A stretch of DNA of 64,000 bases, taken from the NCBI RefSeq assembly GCF_002885975.1, contig NZ_POSP01000003.1:1-64000 (forward strand). The letters run 5' to 3'. Source of the stretch: Paucibacter aquatile (GTDB taxonomy: Bacteria; Pseudomonadota; Gammaproteobacteria; Burkholderiales; Burkholderiaceae_C). The notes beneath the pieces are model-generated. The model made no database searches. It saw nothing but the letters and a program-made list of their open reading frames with translations, and was not told the DNA's origin. The translations under genes were made by a program, and so were the position numbers. This document shows positions 35,601 through 42,382 of this stretch, piece by piece. Numbering within the stretch: position 1 is the stretch's first letter; each line of letters starts with the position of its first letter.

Positions 35601-38600
35601 CAAAGCTGTTGGCGTTCTCCGTCAGTGTGATCGTTGCAGCACCGGCTTGGAAGGTGCTGCTGCCGCCCACCGTCAAGCCGCCTGCAGTCTGCGTGATGGC
35701 GCCGCCGTTGGAGGCCGCGACCAGATTGCCGCCCACCGTGCCCGTGCCCAGGTTCAGCGCACCGGTCGAACTCACAGTCAGGTTGCCCGCGGCTACATTC
35801 AGCGTCCCAAGCGTCAAGGCGCTGGTGTCGGTGACCTGGATGTGGTTCGCCCCAGTGTTGCTGAGGTTCACCGCGCCGCTGAAGTTGTTGCTGCTCTCGG
35901 TCAGCGTGATCGCTGCCGCACCGGCTTGCAGGTTGCTGCTGCCGCCCACCGCCAAGCCACCTGCAGTCTGCGTGATGGCGCCACCGTTGGAGGCTGCGAC
36001 CAGGTTGCCGCCCACGGTGCCCGTGCCCAGGTTCAGCGCACCGCTCGAACTCACGGTCAGGTTGCCCGCGGCCACATTCAGCGTCCCGAGCGTCAAGGCG
36101 CTGGTGTCGGTGACCTGGACGTGGTTCGCCCCGGTATTGCTGAGGCTCACTGCGCCGCTGAAGTTGTTGCCGCTCTCGGTCAGTGTGATCGCTGCCGTGC
36201 CGGCTTGCAGGCTGCTGCTGCCGCCCACCGTCAAGCCGCCTGCAGTCTGCGTGATGGCGCCGCCGTTGGAGGCCGCGACCAGATTGCCGCCTACCGTGCC
36301 CGTGCCCAGGTTCAGCGCACCGGTCGAACTCACTGTCAGGTTGCCCGCGGCCACATTCAGCGTCCCGAGCGTCAAGGCGCTGGTGTCGGTGACCTGGATG
36401 TGGTTCGCCCCAGTGTTGCTGAGGTTCACCGCGCCGCTGAAGTTGTTGCTGCTCTCGGTCAGCGTGATCGCTGCCGCACCGGCTTGCAGGCTGCTGCCGC
36501 CGCCCACCGTCATGCCGCCTGCAGTCTGCGTGATGGCGCCGCCATTGGACGCCGCGACCAGATTGCCGCCCACCGTGCCCGTGCCCAGATTCAGCGCGCC
36601 TGTTGAGTTCACGGTCAGGTTGCCCGAGGCCACATTCAGCGTCCCGAGCGTAAGGGCGTTGGTGTCGGTGATCTGAACGTGGTTCGACCCGGTGTTGCTG
36701 AGGCTCACCGTGCCGCTGAAGTTGTTGCTGCTCTCGGTCAGTGTGATCGCTGCCGTGCCGGCTTGCAGGCTGCTGCTGCCGCCCACCGTCAAGCCGCCTG
36801 CAGTCTGCGTGATGGCGCCGCCGTTGGAGGCCGCGACCAGGTTGCCCCCCACCGTGCCGGTGCCCAGATTCAGCGCGCCCGTTGAGGTCGCGGTCAGGTT
36901 GCCCGAGGCCACATTCAGCGTCCCGAACGTCAAGGTGTTGGTGTCGGTCAGTTGTACGTGGTTCGCACCGGTGTTGCTCAGGCTCACCGCGCCGCTGAAG
37001 TCGTTGCCGCTCTCGGTCAGCGTGATCGCTGCCGCACCGGCTTGCAGGCTGCTGCTGCCGCCCACCGTCAAGCCGCCTGCAGTCTGCGTGATAGCGCCGC
37101 CATTGGAGGCCGCGACCAGATTGCCGCCGACCGTGCCTGTGCCCAGGTTCAGCGCGCCTGTTGAGGTCACGGTCAAGTTGCCTGCGGCAACGCTCAGCGT
37201 CCCAAGCGTCAAGGCGTTGGTGTCGGTGACCTGGACGTGGTTCGCACCGGTGTTGGTCAAGCTCACCGCGCCGGTGAAGTTGTTGCTGCCGTGGGTCAGG
37301 GTGATCGGGTTATTGCCCGCGCTGAAGGTGCCTGCGGCGGCTTGAATCGGACCGCTCTGAGTGATGGCCAGACCGTTCCGGAAACTGAAGCTCTGACCGG
37401 CCGCGTTGATCGCGGCCAGGGTCCCGACTTGATTGACCGAGCTCGAAAGATTGGTCGCTGCAGAGGTGTTGCTCACACTCAAGCTGCTCGCCGTGATCGC
37501 GCCGCTCTGCGATAGGAGCCCTCCGGCGCTCAGGGTGACCTGCCCCCCGTTGCCCACCGTACCGCTGCCACTGCCCGCACCACCGGCACTGCTGATGGCG
37601 CCGCCCAGCGCCAGAGCTTGGCCGCTGTTCAGGATCACTGCGCCTGCCGCGCCACCGTTGTTGTTGCCGGTGGCAGCTCCGCCGTTGGCGGTCAGGGCCA
37701 GGGTGGTCAAGTTGCCGCTGGTCTTGATGTCGATGGCGCCGCCCGCCCCATTGGCTCCACCGCTTGTGGTGATCGCGCCCCCCGAATTCGCAAGGAACGA
37801 TGAGGCCGAGGTCACGCCGTTCGTTCCCCTCACGGTGAAAGCGCCGCCGACCAGATTGATGGGCGATCTGACAACCACATTGCCGTCTGTGAACAGATTG
37901 AGGCCGCCGGTGTTGGTGTTCGCGATGGCGGCACCGGTGTCGACGGTGATGGTGCTGGAGGCTTTGAGGGTCAGGCTCTTGACGCTGGACCAGGATACCG
38001 AGTTCGCGACCGTGATCGAGCCACTGCCGCCAGCCCCACCGGCGGTGGCATCGACGGTGACGTTGTTGGAGACAAGCGCGTTCTGTAGCGTCGTGGTGTT
38101 CAGCACGGACGAATCGGCGGATCCGGTAAATCCACCGATGCCATCATCGTCCGCATCATTCGCACCCGTGGAGATGGTGATGTCGCTGGGATCCAGGAGC
38201 AAGGTGCCGGTCTTGCCATTCGGCGCCAGGGTATTGACCCGTCCCTTGAAATTCAGGGTTTGCTTGCCCGAGGTCTCGACCCGGCCGCCATGGCCTCCGT
38301 CGACACCGCCCCGTGCTTCAATGCTGCCGGCGAAAGTGGTGTGGCCATCGGCCCAGACCACCACCTGCCCGCCATCGCCTTTGTCCGTTGCGCTGGCCTG
38401 GATGCTGGCTTGGGTGCCCACCACCGTCATGCTGGCATTCAGCGGCTCGCCCTGCCCCTGGAAGCCGCCGCCCACATGCACCAGTCCGCCGCCCGCGGCA
38501 CCCGAGGCGTCGATCTGGGCCGCGCCAAACAAGCCCACCCGCTGACCCAGCACACGCACGTCGCCGCCGCGCTCGCCCGTGCCGCTACCGCTGACGTCGA

Positions 38601-39483
38601 TCTTGCTCGTGACCACCGTATCACCGACCGCTCCGCCGTTGATGAAAACCTGGCCGTTGCGCGTGCCAATGGAGCGCGCCTGCACCAGGCCATCCATGTT
38701 CAAGACCGTGTCGGCCAAGCCCGCACGCGCCGCTGCGCGCAAGTCAACGACACCACCGTCGGCTTTGATGGAGCCCAAGACCTTGAGCTTGGCATCGAGC
38801 TGCTCATCGTTGCGTGGCTTGAAGAACACCAAGCCATCGCCATCGATGTCGATGTGCACCGCATTGACCGCGGCGGCGGCCACGCGCTGCGCTTCCAGTT
38901 GGCCGCCGAGGGTGATCTGCGGCCCGGCGAAAGCGAGCAGTCCGCCCGGTGCGCGTAGCTGGCCCTCAACCACGATGCTGCCTGGCGCATCGCTGCTGCC
39001 GCTGAGGCTGTACTGGGAGCCGCTGCCGCTGATGGCCAGGGTGGTGGCGAGCAGCCCGCCCACATCGACCCTGGCGTCGCGCCCGAACACAATGCCGCGC
39101 GGATTGCTGAGGAAGACACGGCCATTGGCATCAAGTCGGCCCAGGATCTGGCTCGGGTCGTCGCCAATCACGCGATTGACCAGCACCGATTGGCTGGACG
39201 GCTGAACCACACGCAGCGATTCCTGGCTGCCAATGGAAAAACTGCGCCAGTCGATGCTGGCGGTGTCGCTGCCCTGCCGGATCTCCATCTGGCCGGGTTT
39301 GGGCGTCAGGATGCTGGCTGTGCCGGAGGTGACCACCCCGTTCTGCGGCGTTGCTGCCGCTTCGCCGGCCCCAACGGCCAGACCACTCGCCACCCACACG
39401 GCCAGGCACACAGGGCTCAGTCGCAGCGCCTCGGCCTCGATGGACAAGGCGCGGCAGGACAGGTTCGACTTTGGGGCGGGCAT
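26626..39483 (-). CDS. Giant two-partner secretion exoprotein (TpsA, filamentous haemagglutinin-like adhesin)
   Basis: 4285 residues. An extended signal region (about 1-45) precedes the TPS domain: NGVVTSGTASIL, the motif FLSNPRGIVFG and VDVGGLLATTLAIS. The rest is repeat-built, with short beta-helix strands rich in Gly, Ala, Ser, Thr and Asn. Repeats include six 93-residue units (about residues 720-1280) and two near-identical 507-residue blocks. The end carries a cysteine pair (C4265 and C4281) and no VENN motif or toxin-like tail, so an adhesin is more likely than a CdiA toxin. TpsB is encoded 78 bases upstream. Strong bias produces long open frames on the opposite strand, which are not genes. 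Confidence 0.93.
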   Translation of the reverse strand: MPAPKSNLSCRALSIEAEALRLSPVCLAVWVASGLAVGAGEAAATPQNGVVTSGTASILTPKPGQMEIRQGSDTASIDWRSFSIGSQESLRVVQPSSQSVLVNRVIGDDPSQILGRLDANGRVFLSNPRGIVFGRDARVDVGGLLATTLAISGSGSQYSLSGSSDAPGSIVVEGQLRAPGGLLAFAGPQITLGGQLEAQRVAAAAVNAVHIDIDGDGLVFFKPRNDEQLDAKLKVLGSIKADGGVVDLRAAARAGLADTVLNMDGLVQARSIGTRNGQVFINGGAVGDTVVTSKIDVSGSGTGERGGDVRVLGQRVGLFGAAQIDASGAAGGGLVHVGGGFQGQGEPLNASMTVVGTQASIQASATDKGDGGQVVVWADGHTTFAGSIEARGGVDGGHGGRVETSGKQTLNFKGRVNTLAPNGKTGTLLLDPSDITISTGANDADDDGIGGFTGSADSSVLNTTTLQNALVSNNVTVDATAGGAGGSGSITVANSVSWSSVKSLTLKASSTITVDTGAAIANTNTGGLNLFTDGNVVVRSPINLVGGAFTVRGTNGVTSASSFLANSGGAITTSGGANGAGGAIDIKTSGNLTTLALTANGGAATGNNNGGAAGAVILNSGQALALGGAISSAGGAGSGSGTVGNGGQVTLSAGGLLSQSGAITASSLSVSNTSAATNLSSSVNQVGTLAAINAAGQSFSFRNGLAITQSGPIQAAAGTFSAGNNPITLTHGSNNFTGAVSLTNTGANHVQVTDTNALTLGTLSVAAGNLTVTSTGALNLGTGTVGGNLVAASNGGAITQTAGGLTVGGSSSLQAGAAAITLTESGNDFSGAVSLSNTGANHVQLTDTNTLTFGTLNVASGNLTATSTGALNLGTGTVGGNLVAASNGGAITQTAGGLTVGGSSSLQAGTAAITLTESSNNFSGTVSLSNTGSNHVQITDTNALTLGTLNVASGNLTVNSTGALNLGTGTVGGNLVAASNGGAITQTAGGMTVGGGSSLQAGAAAITLTESSNNFSGAVNLSNTGANHIQVTDTSALTLGTLNVAAGNLTVSSTGALNLGTGTVGGNLVAASNGGAITQTAGGLTVGGSSSLQAGTAAITLTESGNNFSGAVSLSNTGANHVQVTDTSALTLGTLNVAAGNLTVSSSGALNLGTGTVGGNLVAASNGGAITQTAGGLAVGGSSNLQAGAAAITLTESSNNFSGAVNLSNTGANHIQVTDTSALTLGTLNVAAGNLTVSSTGALNLGTGTVGGNLVAASNGGAITQTAGGLTVGGSSTFQAGAATITLTENANSFAGAVSLNTSGSAAAAIKSSSLNLATSTVGGALEAIATTGGITQSGVITLGADGNSFSATAANQSITLNAANVFGSNTVALNSGADASITADTLKFAASSIGGKLVATASTGSITQTDALNLGADGNSFTTSTANQAITLTAANQFNGKTVALNTSGGSGHASLSGQALKFATSTIGGTLTANASNGGISQSGAISTGAAGSSFSVSAGQSIDLSTQANSLAGLINGSDVFNTQGDLGLRNLAGIQLGSTTVSGKLVLSSDTGAISQTGAFNVGADGSSFTASSAGQAVTLSSANVFNGKTIAIHSGADASITADALKFASSTIAGKLIATATSGSITQTGALSLGANGNSFSTSGASQSITLNAANLFGSNTVAFNSSADTSITADTLKFATSSIAGKLVATATSGSITQTGALTLGADGNSFTTSGTSQAITLNAANLFGSNTVALNSSADASITADTLKFAASSISGKLVATASTGSISQTGALNLGADGNSFSTAAGQTITLGSANQLNNKTVALNSGGDAAISADALKFAASTIGGKIVATSNSGSITQTGVLNLGADGNSFSSAQAITLGSANVLNGKTVALTSSADASISADALKFAASSIGGKLVATASTGSITQTGALNLGADGNSFTTSTANQAITLTAANQFNGKTVALNTSGGSGHASLSGQALKFATSTIGGTLTANASNGGISQSGAISTGAAGSSFSVSAGQSIDLSTQANSLAGLVNGSDVFNTQGDLGLRNLAGIQLGSTTVSGKLVLSSDTGAISQTGAFNVGADGSSFTASSAGQAVTLSSANVFNGKTVAIHSGADASITADALKFASSTIAGKLIATATSGSITQTGALSLGANGNSFSTSGASQSITLNAANLFGSNTVAFNSSADTSITADTLKFATSSIAGKLVATATSGSITQTGALTLGADGNSFTTSGTSQAITLNAANLFGSNTVALNSSADASITADTLKFAASTISGKLVATASTGSISQTGALNLGADGNSFSTAAGQTITLGSANQLNNKTVALNSGGDAAISADALKFAASTIGGKIVATSNSGSITQTGVLNLGADGNSFSSAQAITLGSANVLNGKTVALTSSADASISADTLKFAASSIGGKLIATASTGSITQTGALNLGADGNSFSTAAGQAITLNSANVFNGKTVALSSGADSSITADALRFAASTVSGKLLATSSSGGISQTGALNLGADGSVFHAAQGVTLASANLFNGKTVALISGSDASITADALTFASSTIGGKLLATASAGAITQTGALNLGADGNSFTSSAGQAISLTGANVLNGKTVAILSGAGASISADALKFAASTVSGDFTATATSGAISQSGALSIAGTTHLNAGSNAINLTQANDFQGLVHLAGGDSQVRDINNLALATAQIGNLTLNSQGALNLGTTTASQLTATSQGGAITQTGVLTVAGDSSLDAGSGTIVLTQANALAGRVSLTGGSAELNNQQALSLGSLSVGALVVNSQGPLNLGSGQAGSLVANSHGGAITQSGALQIAGSSQLNAGAADITLDQAGNDFQSTLSLTGGRVQLRDQNALSLGTLQTGALTLRSQGALLLGAGDLASLDARSEGGAITQSGVLRVLGDASLNAGSGALQLTQANEWRGAVRVDAAAVNLNSATALNLSLASGGAAVLRTAGDLQLSGQSQSLDAASGAAITLGTTQVDQQLLLSSQQGLRQSAGSALQVGGGSQILAAGQTVDLRGTQGGPSNRFGGEIDIQAASLHLQAQGPLRAALQTSGGADLDGLNDAVQLRGHVGGDLISHSAADTTIAGLQVDGGAQITAGTSLGQRAALNVAGASRISSGTGSLNLEQNDNRFGATVQLQAGGAARLRAASALDVVINSGPGDSRVESLGNQLTVTGQTAGALQLESAGSLNLGALQTTAGLQARAEQGVSQSAALNLGASSRIESRRAALLLDHADNRFQGTLQLQSGSSLDLNSAGDLDLNLVSGQGARINSQGSLSVAGQSAGALRSRSTATTAFAGLQVADSLDSEASAFSQSGALIVGRDAQLRATAGGARLDQAGNRFGGALSLSASGGASLSSSQDLVLTLQTEEQASIQLGQGQLTLSAQARKGLSVESGGGVQLAASQVDGVLSIQAQGPVTQNAALRSQGLLLTGPGAVQLTHADNQIGSLAVRSAGAAEGAIAVRSASALRVATLQGVGGESGAGIQRQGDVSLQTGSAGLSLEAGIATGSNTLRLESSGAVSQNEAATIQAARLAVLGAGSFQLQSAGNRIDAVAMSGTPAGAGPSAARDGSVSLRTAGALQVDTVQGLQGIQRQGDVSLRSDSGDLRLNQAVQAQGSLLVLQAVGNVSQAIGATVQATGLELRGAGAVQLDQAGNRVERLAALGGGGAAGSDGALRFLNSGALELGTVLSSGVQRQGDVSVRSSSGDLLLSQPIQLGGATLRLDSAQGRIQQSGGRIEAGSLGLRAAEGIALGQDNAWSGRVAARSERGDLLLRNSQGYTVAELAGDGDLFAGTRGLAAPAAGAAVALNTGSGLVQQAPGAGILAEGLELQGVAAYSLKDASNQVQRFAAVQGGANDGAIDYVDQDGFEVSSVKASGIQRSGRVQLSNPAGQLTLEPQAASLVSLQGGTVRVASPQLVDGQLSLPVFTLSGAIALDKGQLSLKALQGAKVDAERLGRYQAELGLAKEVILVDAAGRPVKILADVFVQNSGAIRVAEGAHLHLQAEQGASASLLQTGNDFSGGFSASLGKANAAGSTEDRGPRSLLQLAGQTIQLKNEGVAADLLHFTADRMSTVDQAQITARMSFNNTLGTLTQMPALVFNFGSQATTPSNPNPFGVQPSGSLKVQVGTDGLAAQGGAEAGYVSLRPNTRLDPTRTQSLIANRAAIYLSGRETGVAGYLFFYDGAGVQTEIPIYYNGYAPSSPQVEGALSSIASVSESARRDRFEEAVRTENVASRLRGGVITEVGPGSPATKGSSGAASPAGCNVAGGDGSSGQSPLSCAAGS
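32300..33804. repeat. Internal tpsA direct repeat, copy 1 (period 1521 bp)
   Basis: Nearly identical to 33821-35325, with only scattered base changes seen (for example near 32681/34202, 33182/34703 and 33410/34931). The offset is exactly 1521 bases, 507 codons, so the frame is kept. Boundaries are approximate because flanking units are also related. Confidence 0.85.
33821..35325. repeat. Internal tpsA direct repeat, copy 2
   Basis: Second copy of the 1521-base period block. It starts and ends within related shorter units of the form NGKTVAL / SITADALKFA / GKLVATASTGSITQTGALNLGADGNSF. Confidence 0.85.
35650..37320. repeat. tpsA 93-residue (279-bp) repeat array, six units
   Basis: The block GGNLVAASNGGAITQTAGG recurs six times at 279-base spacing, each followed by the elements AAAITLTES, NHVQVTDT and STGALNLGTGTV. 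Units differ by a few substitutions. Confidence 0.85.
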
Positions 39484-39561
39484 GGTGTAGCTCGGGTGGG
39501 TCAGGCGGTGAAGGTCAAGCGGTTCGAATCAGGCGGTGAGCAGTTCAGCGGGCCTGCGGGC

Positions 39562-41301
39562 TCAGAAGAAGGCGCTGAACTGGGCATACAAGCGGGGGTC
39601 CCGTTTCACGGTGTCACCGGTGGGCGTGCCCTTGAGCGGCTTGGCCACACTCAGACGCAAGGCATAGAGCCCGGGCCGCGACCATGCCAGGCCCAAGCCA
39701 ACGCCCGAGTAGGCGGCCGAATTGCTCGCACTGCCGGCCCCGGCTGCGCCGCCGGTGGGCAGTTGGCTGGCCGGATGGCGGCGGAAGGTCACCTGGCCAT
39801 AGTCGGCAAAGAAAGCCAGCACCGATTCCTGCGCCCATTGGCTGGAGAACAAGGCACTCAGCGGCGAGCGCAGTTCCAAGCTGGCCAGCAGGCCGGAATC
39901 TCCCGTGCCCTCGCCATTGGCAAAGGCGCGCACGCCATCGGGGCCGCCGAGTCGGAACTGTTCGGTGGTGTCAAGGTTGTCCAGGCTGTATTGGCCGCGC
40001 ACGCTGAGGTAGGCCAGCAAACGACCGGTCCAGAGGTTTTGCAGCCGCGACACCGAGGCATTCACTTTGGTATATCGATCCGCGTCGGTCAAACCCGAGG
40101 GACGATTGGTGATGTATTTGACCTGGCCGGCAGAAATATTCAGGTCATAACTATTCACGCCGCCCGTCAATAAACTGTCACGAATATCTCCATTGCTGGC
40201 CACGCTGATACTCTGAACCTGTTTCTTGGTTTGCGAGGCAGACGCTTCTTCCCGGTCGTCGTAGTGTTTGGCGTCGAAGGCCAGCAGGGCAAACCAGTTC
40301 AAATTGCGCGAGCGAACCACCGGATACAGGCCGAAGGCATTGAGGTTGACCGCACTGCCATTCCTGCCGATGGGAAACTCTTTTTTGTCCAGGGCGTAGC
40401 GAACCAGGGTCACGGCGCCGCCCGCGCGCAAGCCGCGTGCGCCCACCGGGCTGCTGTAGCTGCCGAGCAGAAACTTCATGCCCGCGTTGACCGAACTCAG
40501 GCCACTGAGCGAAGCGCTGTCGCCCCGGCCGAAGGGGCTGGCCACAGTCATCTGGGCGCCAACGCGGCCCAAACCGATGAAGCGCGAACCATTGAGGTCG
40601 GCATCGAGCTTGTACGCCAGGCGGCGTTCCCGTTGCGGCCGCACGACCAAGGTCGCCGTGCCGGGTCGACGCCCCGGCTCGATCTCGAAGCTGGCCACGA
40701 TGCCGCGCAGGTCGTTGAGCAGGAAAACAATGCGCTCGACCTGGCTGACGGTCAGGATGCTGCCGGGCTCCAACTGCGCCAGATAGGACTCGACCACGGC
40801 CTTGTCCACCAGCCAGGGCTCCTCATCCCACAGCAGACGCACCTGATCCAGGCGGCCTTCCAGCACCGCCAGCTGAATGATGTTCTTGTCCGGTGTCTGC
40901 TCCGGAATGAAGGCATAACCCAGGTAGTAGCCGAGCTGGCTCTGCAGAAAACGCGTCACCGCATCCTTGGCATTGACGAGGTCTTCCCAGCTCTTGTTCT
41001 TGCCCACATAGGGGGCGGTCAGCCGGGCCAGCGCCTGTTTCAGGGCTTCGGGGGCATCGTCCGGCACCGCATAGCCTGCGACATCGAGCAGGACTTCGTC
41101 CTCGGGTTTTTGCAGTTCGCGCGGCACCGCACGTTGCGGCAGCAGGCGCGGGTCGCTGTCCAGCGGCGCGGGCTTGGGGCCCAGATCGGACGCTCGTGGC
41201 ACCAGCGCCGGCGTGCTGACGCCCTGAGCCTGAGCCAGCGGCGGCAGGAGGGCCAGCTTCAGCAGCGTCAGCAGCAGTGCGGCTTGAACCTTTGTTTTCA
41301 C
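39562..41301 (-). CDS. Two-partner secretion outer-membrane transporter (TpsB, FhaC/ShlB family)
   Basis: 579 residues. The signal peptide ends at LAQA (about 25), followed by a Pro-rich linker. POTRA-like domains span about 65-220 (YYLGYAFIPEQTPDKNIIQLAVLEGRLDQVRL; DLRGIVASFEIEPGRRPGTATLVV), then a C-terminal beta-barrel containing the conserved GPDGVRAFANGEGTGD motif and ending in an aromatic residue (YAQFSAFF). TpsB recognises the TPS domain of its partner and threads it across the outer membrane. It is the first gene of the tpsB-tpsA-caspase run. A divergent region of about 330 bases separates it from the OmpA-like gene. Confidence 0.92.
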   Translation of the reverse strand: MKTKVQAALLLTLLKLALLPPLAQAQGVSTPALVPRASDLGPKPAPLDSDPRLLPQRAVPRELQKPEDEVLLDVAGYAVPDDAPEALKQALARLTAPYVGKNKSWEDLVNAKDAVTRFLQSQLGYYLGYAFIPEQTPDKNIIQLAVLEGRLDQVRLLWDEEPWLVDKAVVESYLAQLEPGSILTVSQVERIVFLLNDLRGIVASFEIEPGRRPGTATLVVRPQRERRLAYKLDADLNGSRFIGLGRVGAQMTVASPFGRGDSASLSGLSSVNAGMKFLLGSYSSPVGARGLRAGGAVTLVRYALDKKEFPIGRNGSAVNLNAFGLYPVVRSRNLNWFALLAFDAKHYDDREEASASQTKKQVQSISVASNGDIRDSLLTGGVNSYDLNISAGQVKYITNRPSGLTDADRYTKVNASVSRLQNLWTGRLLAYLSVRGQYSLDNLDTTEQFRLGGPDGVRAFANGEGTGDSGLLASLELRSPLSALFSSQWAQESVLAFFADYGQVTFRRHPASQLPTGGAAGAGSASNSAAYSGVGLGLAWSRPGLYALRLSVAKPLKGTPTGDTVKRDPRLYAQFSAFF

Positions 41302-41629
41302 GAAAACCCTGTAGGAAACCCGATTTCAAGAATCGACCGCAAATTCTAGGGTTGGATATATGAGGGTTTTGGGCTGTGTGCATATTCCCGCGGTACACCC
41401 GCATGGCCAGATTTTCGCGGCTGCGGTTTGTGATTCTTCTGGTTTACCCTTGATTCAGCGGCTTGCTGCTGCTTCGTGAATTTGTCGCAAAGCACGACCC
41501 GGCCATTCCGGCCCGGCAGGATGCGGACAATAATCCGCCCATCGCTCAGGGAAACCCTGATTCACAGCCGGTTTCGGCACGGCCTTCCTGACCGGCCTGT
41601 GGACGATTCAGCACGAGGAACCACACATC
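41302..41629. other. Divergent intergenic region, tpsB / OmpA-like
   Basis: The 328 bases hold no convincing gene. The first 100 bases next to tpsB are relatively A+T-rich (GGATATATGAGGG at about 41354), which suits a promoter for the tps operon. I see no clear operator. Confidence 0.4.
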
Positions 41630-42256
41630 ATGTCCACCGCATTCACCTTCGCCCCCTCAAGCACCATCCTGTGGCGCGCCGCGACCCGAAGCCTGAGTGC
41701 GTTCGCCCTGCTGGCGGCTGGCGCGGTGGCGGGGACGGCTGTTCAGGCAGCACCGGGCGCGGCCACGGCGCCCGCCTCAGCAGCGTCGGCCGCAGCGCCT
41801 GCCGTGCTGGACCTGGGCAGCAAGGTGCCGGACCTGACCGCCGTCAAGGAAGGCCTGTTCCCCGAGGACATGTGCGAGGAGCTGATCAAGAACGGCTTCA
41901 AGTGCATGGGCTTCAAGCCCGCCACCACCTTCTCGCTGAGCGCCGTGGCCTTTGCCCTGGGCTCGGCCGTGTTGCCGGATTCGCTGAAGCAACAGCTGGA
42001 CGTGTTTGCCGAGGTCTTGAAAGCCAAGCGCGGCGCCGCACAGAAGATCCGCATCGTCGGCCATGCCGACAGCAGCGGCAACGAAGCCGGCAATCTGCAG
42101 CTGTCGCAGCGCCGCGCCGAGGAGGTGAAGCGTTATCTGGTCAACAAGGGCGCAGACGCGGGCATGCTGGAAGTGACGGGCGTCGGTTCCAAGGACCTGC
42201 TGCGCCCCGAGGCCCCGACCGCAGCGGAAAACCGTCGCGTCACCTTGGGCCGCTGA
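41630..42256 (+). CDS. OmpA-family exported protein
   Basis: 208 residues. A hydrophobic segment ending in AVQA (about residue 40) is the likely signal peptide, followed by an Ala/Pro linker. A cysteine-bearing stretch (MCEELIKNGFKCMGF) precedes a C-terminal OmpA-like peptidoglycan-binding domain: LDVFAEVL, IRIVGHADSSG and NLQLSQRRAEEVKRYL ... TGVGSKDLL, ending in NRRV. The Asp and Arg that hold diaminopimelate in this fold are present. It is divergent from the tps operon and probably periplasmic. No lipobox is seen. Confidence 0.85.
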   Translation: MSTAFTFAPSSTILWRAATRSLSAFALLAAGAVAGTAVQAAPGAATAPASAASAAAPAVLDLGSKVPDLTAVKEGLFPEDMCEELIKNGFKCMGFKPATTFSLSAVAFALGSAVLPDSLKQQLDVFAEVLKAKRGAAQKIRIVGHADSSGNEAGNLQLSQRRAEEVKRYLVNKGADAGMLEVTGVGSKDLLRPEAPTAAENRRVTLGR

Positions 42257-42337
42257 GCCCTGGTCTGGGCTGATGGCCGGTGTTGGCGTGTGACAGCGTC
42301 AGCAGCCGGCCTTTTCTTTTTGGCGTCTGCGTCCCTG

Positions 42338-42355
42338 TTCGCTCGGTCGAGCGAA
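42338..42355. repeat. Perfect inverted repeat upstream of TPR-methyltransferase
   Basis: TTCGCTCG-GT-CGAGCGAA, eight-base arms, 27 bases before the next start codon. It has no T tract, so an operator or RNA hairpin is as likely as a terminator for the OmpA-like gene. Confidence 0.4.
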
Positions 42356-42382
42356 TGCGCTGCGCTCGCACGGTAGCGCCCG

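Noticed and set aside
35650..37320. Regular repeats considered as a CRISPR array
   Set aside because: The repeat unit is 279 bp, keeps one reading frame and is part of tpsA; there are no short repeats with unique spacers and no cas genes.
26687..39205. Very long open frames on the plus strand opposite tpsA (for example 26917-29334, 30745-32175, 32635-36606, 35174-36676)
   Set aside because: They are shadows of the repetitive, G+C-biased tpsA codons, have Ala/Val/Leu- or Arg/Gly-rich repeats with no family signature, and repeat in step with tpsA units.
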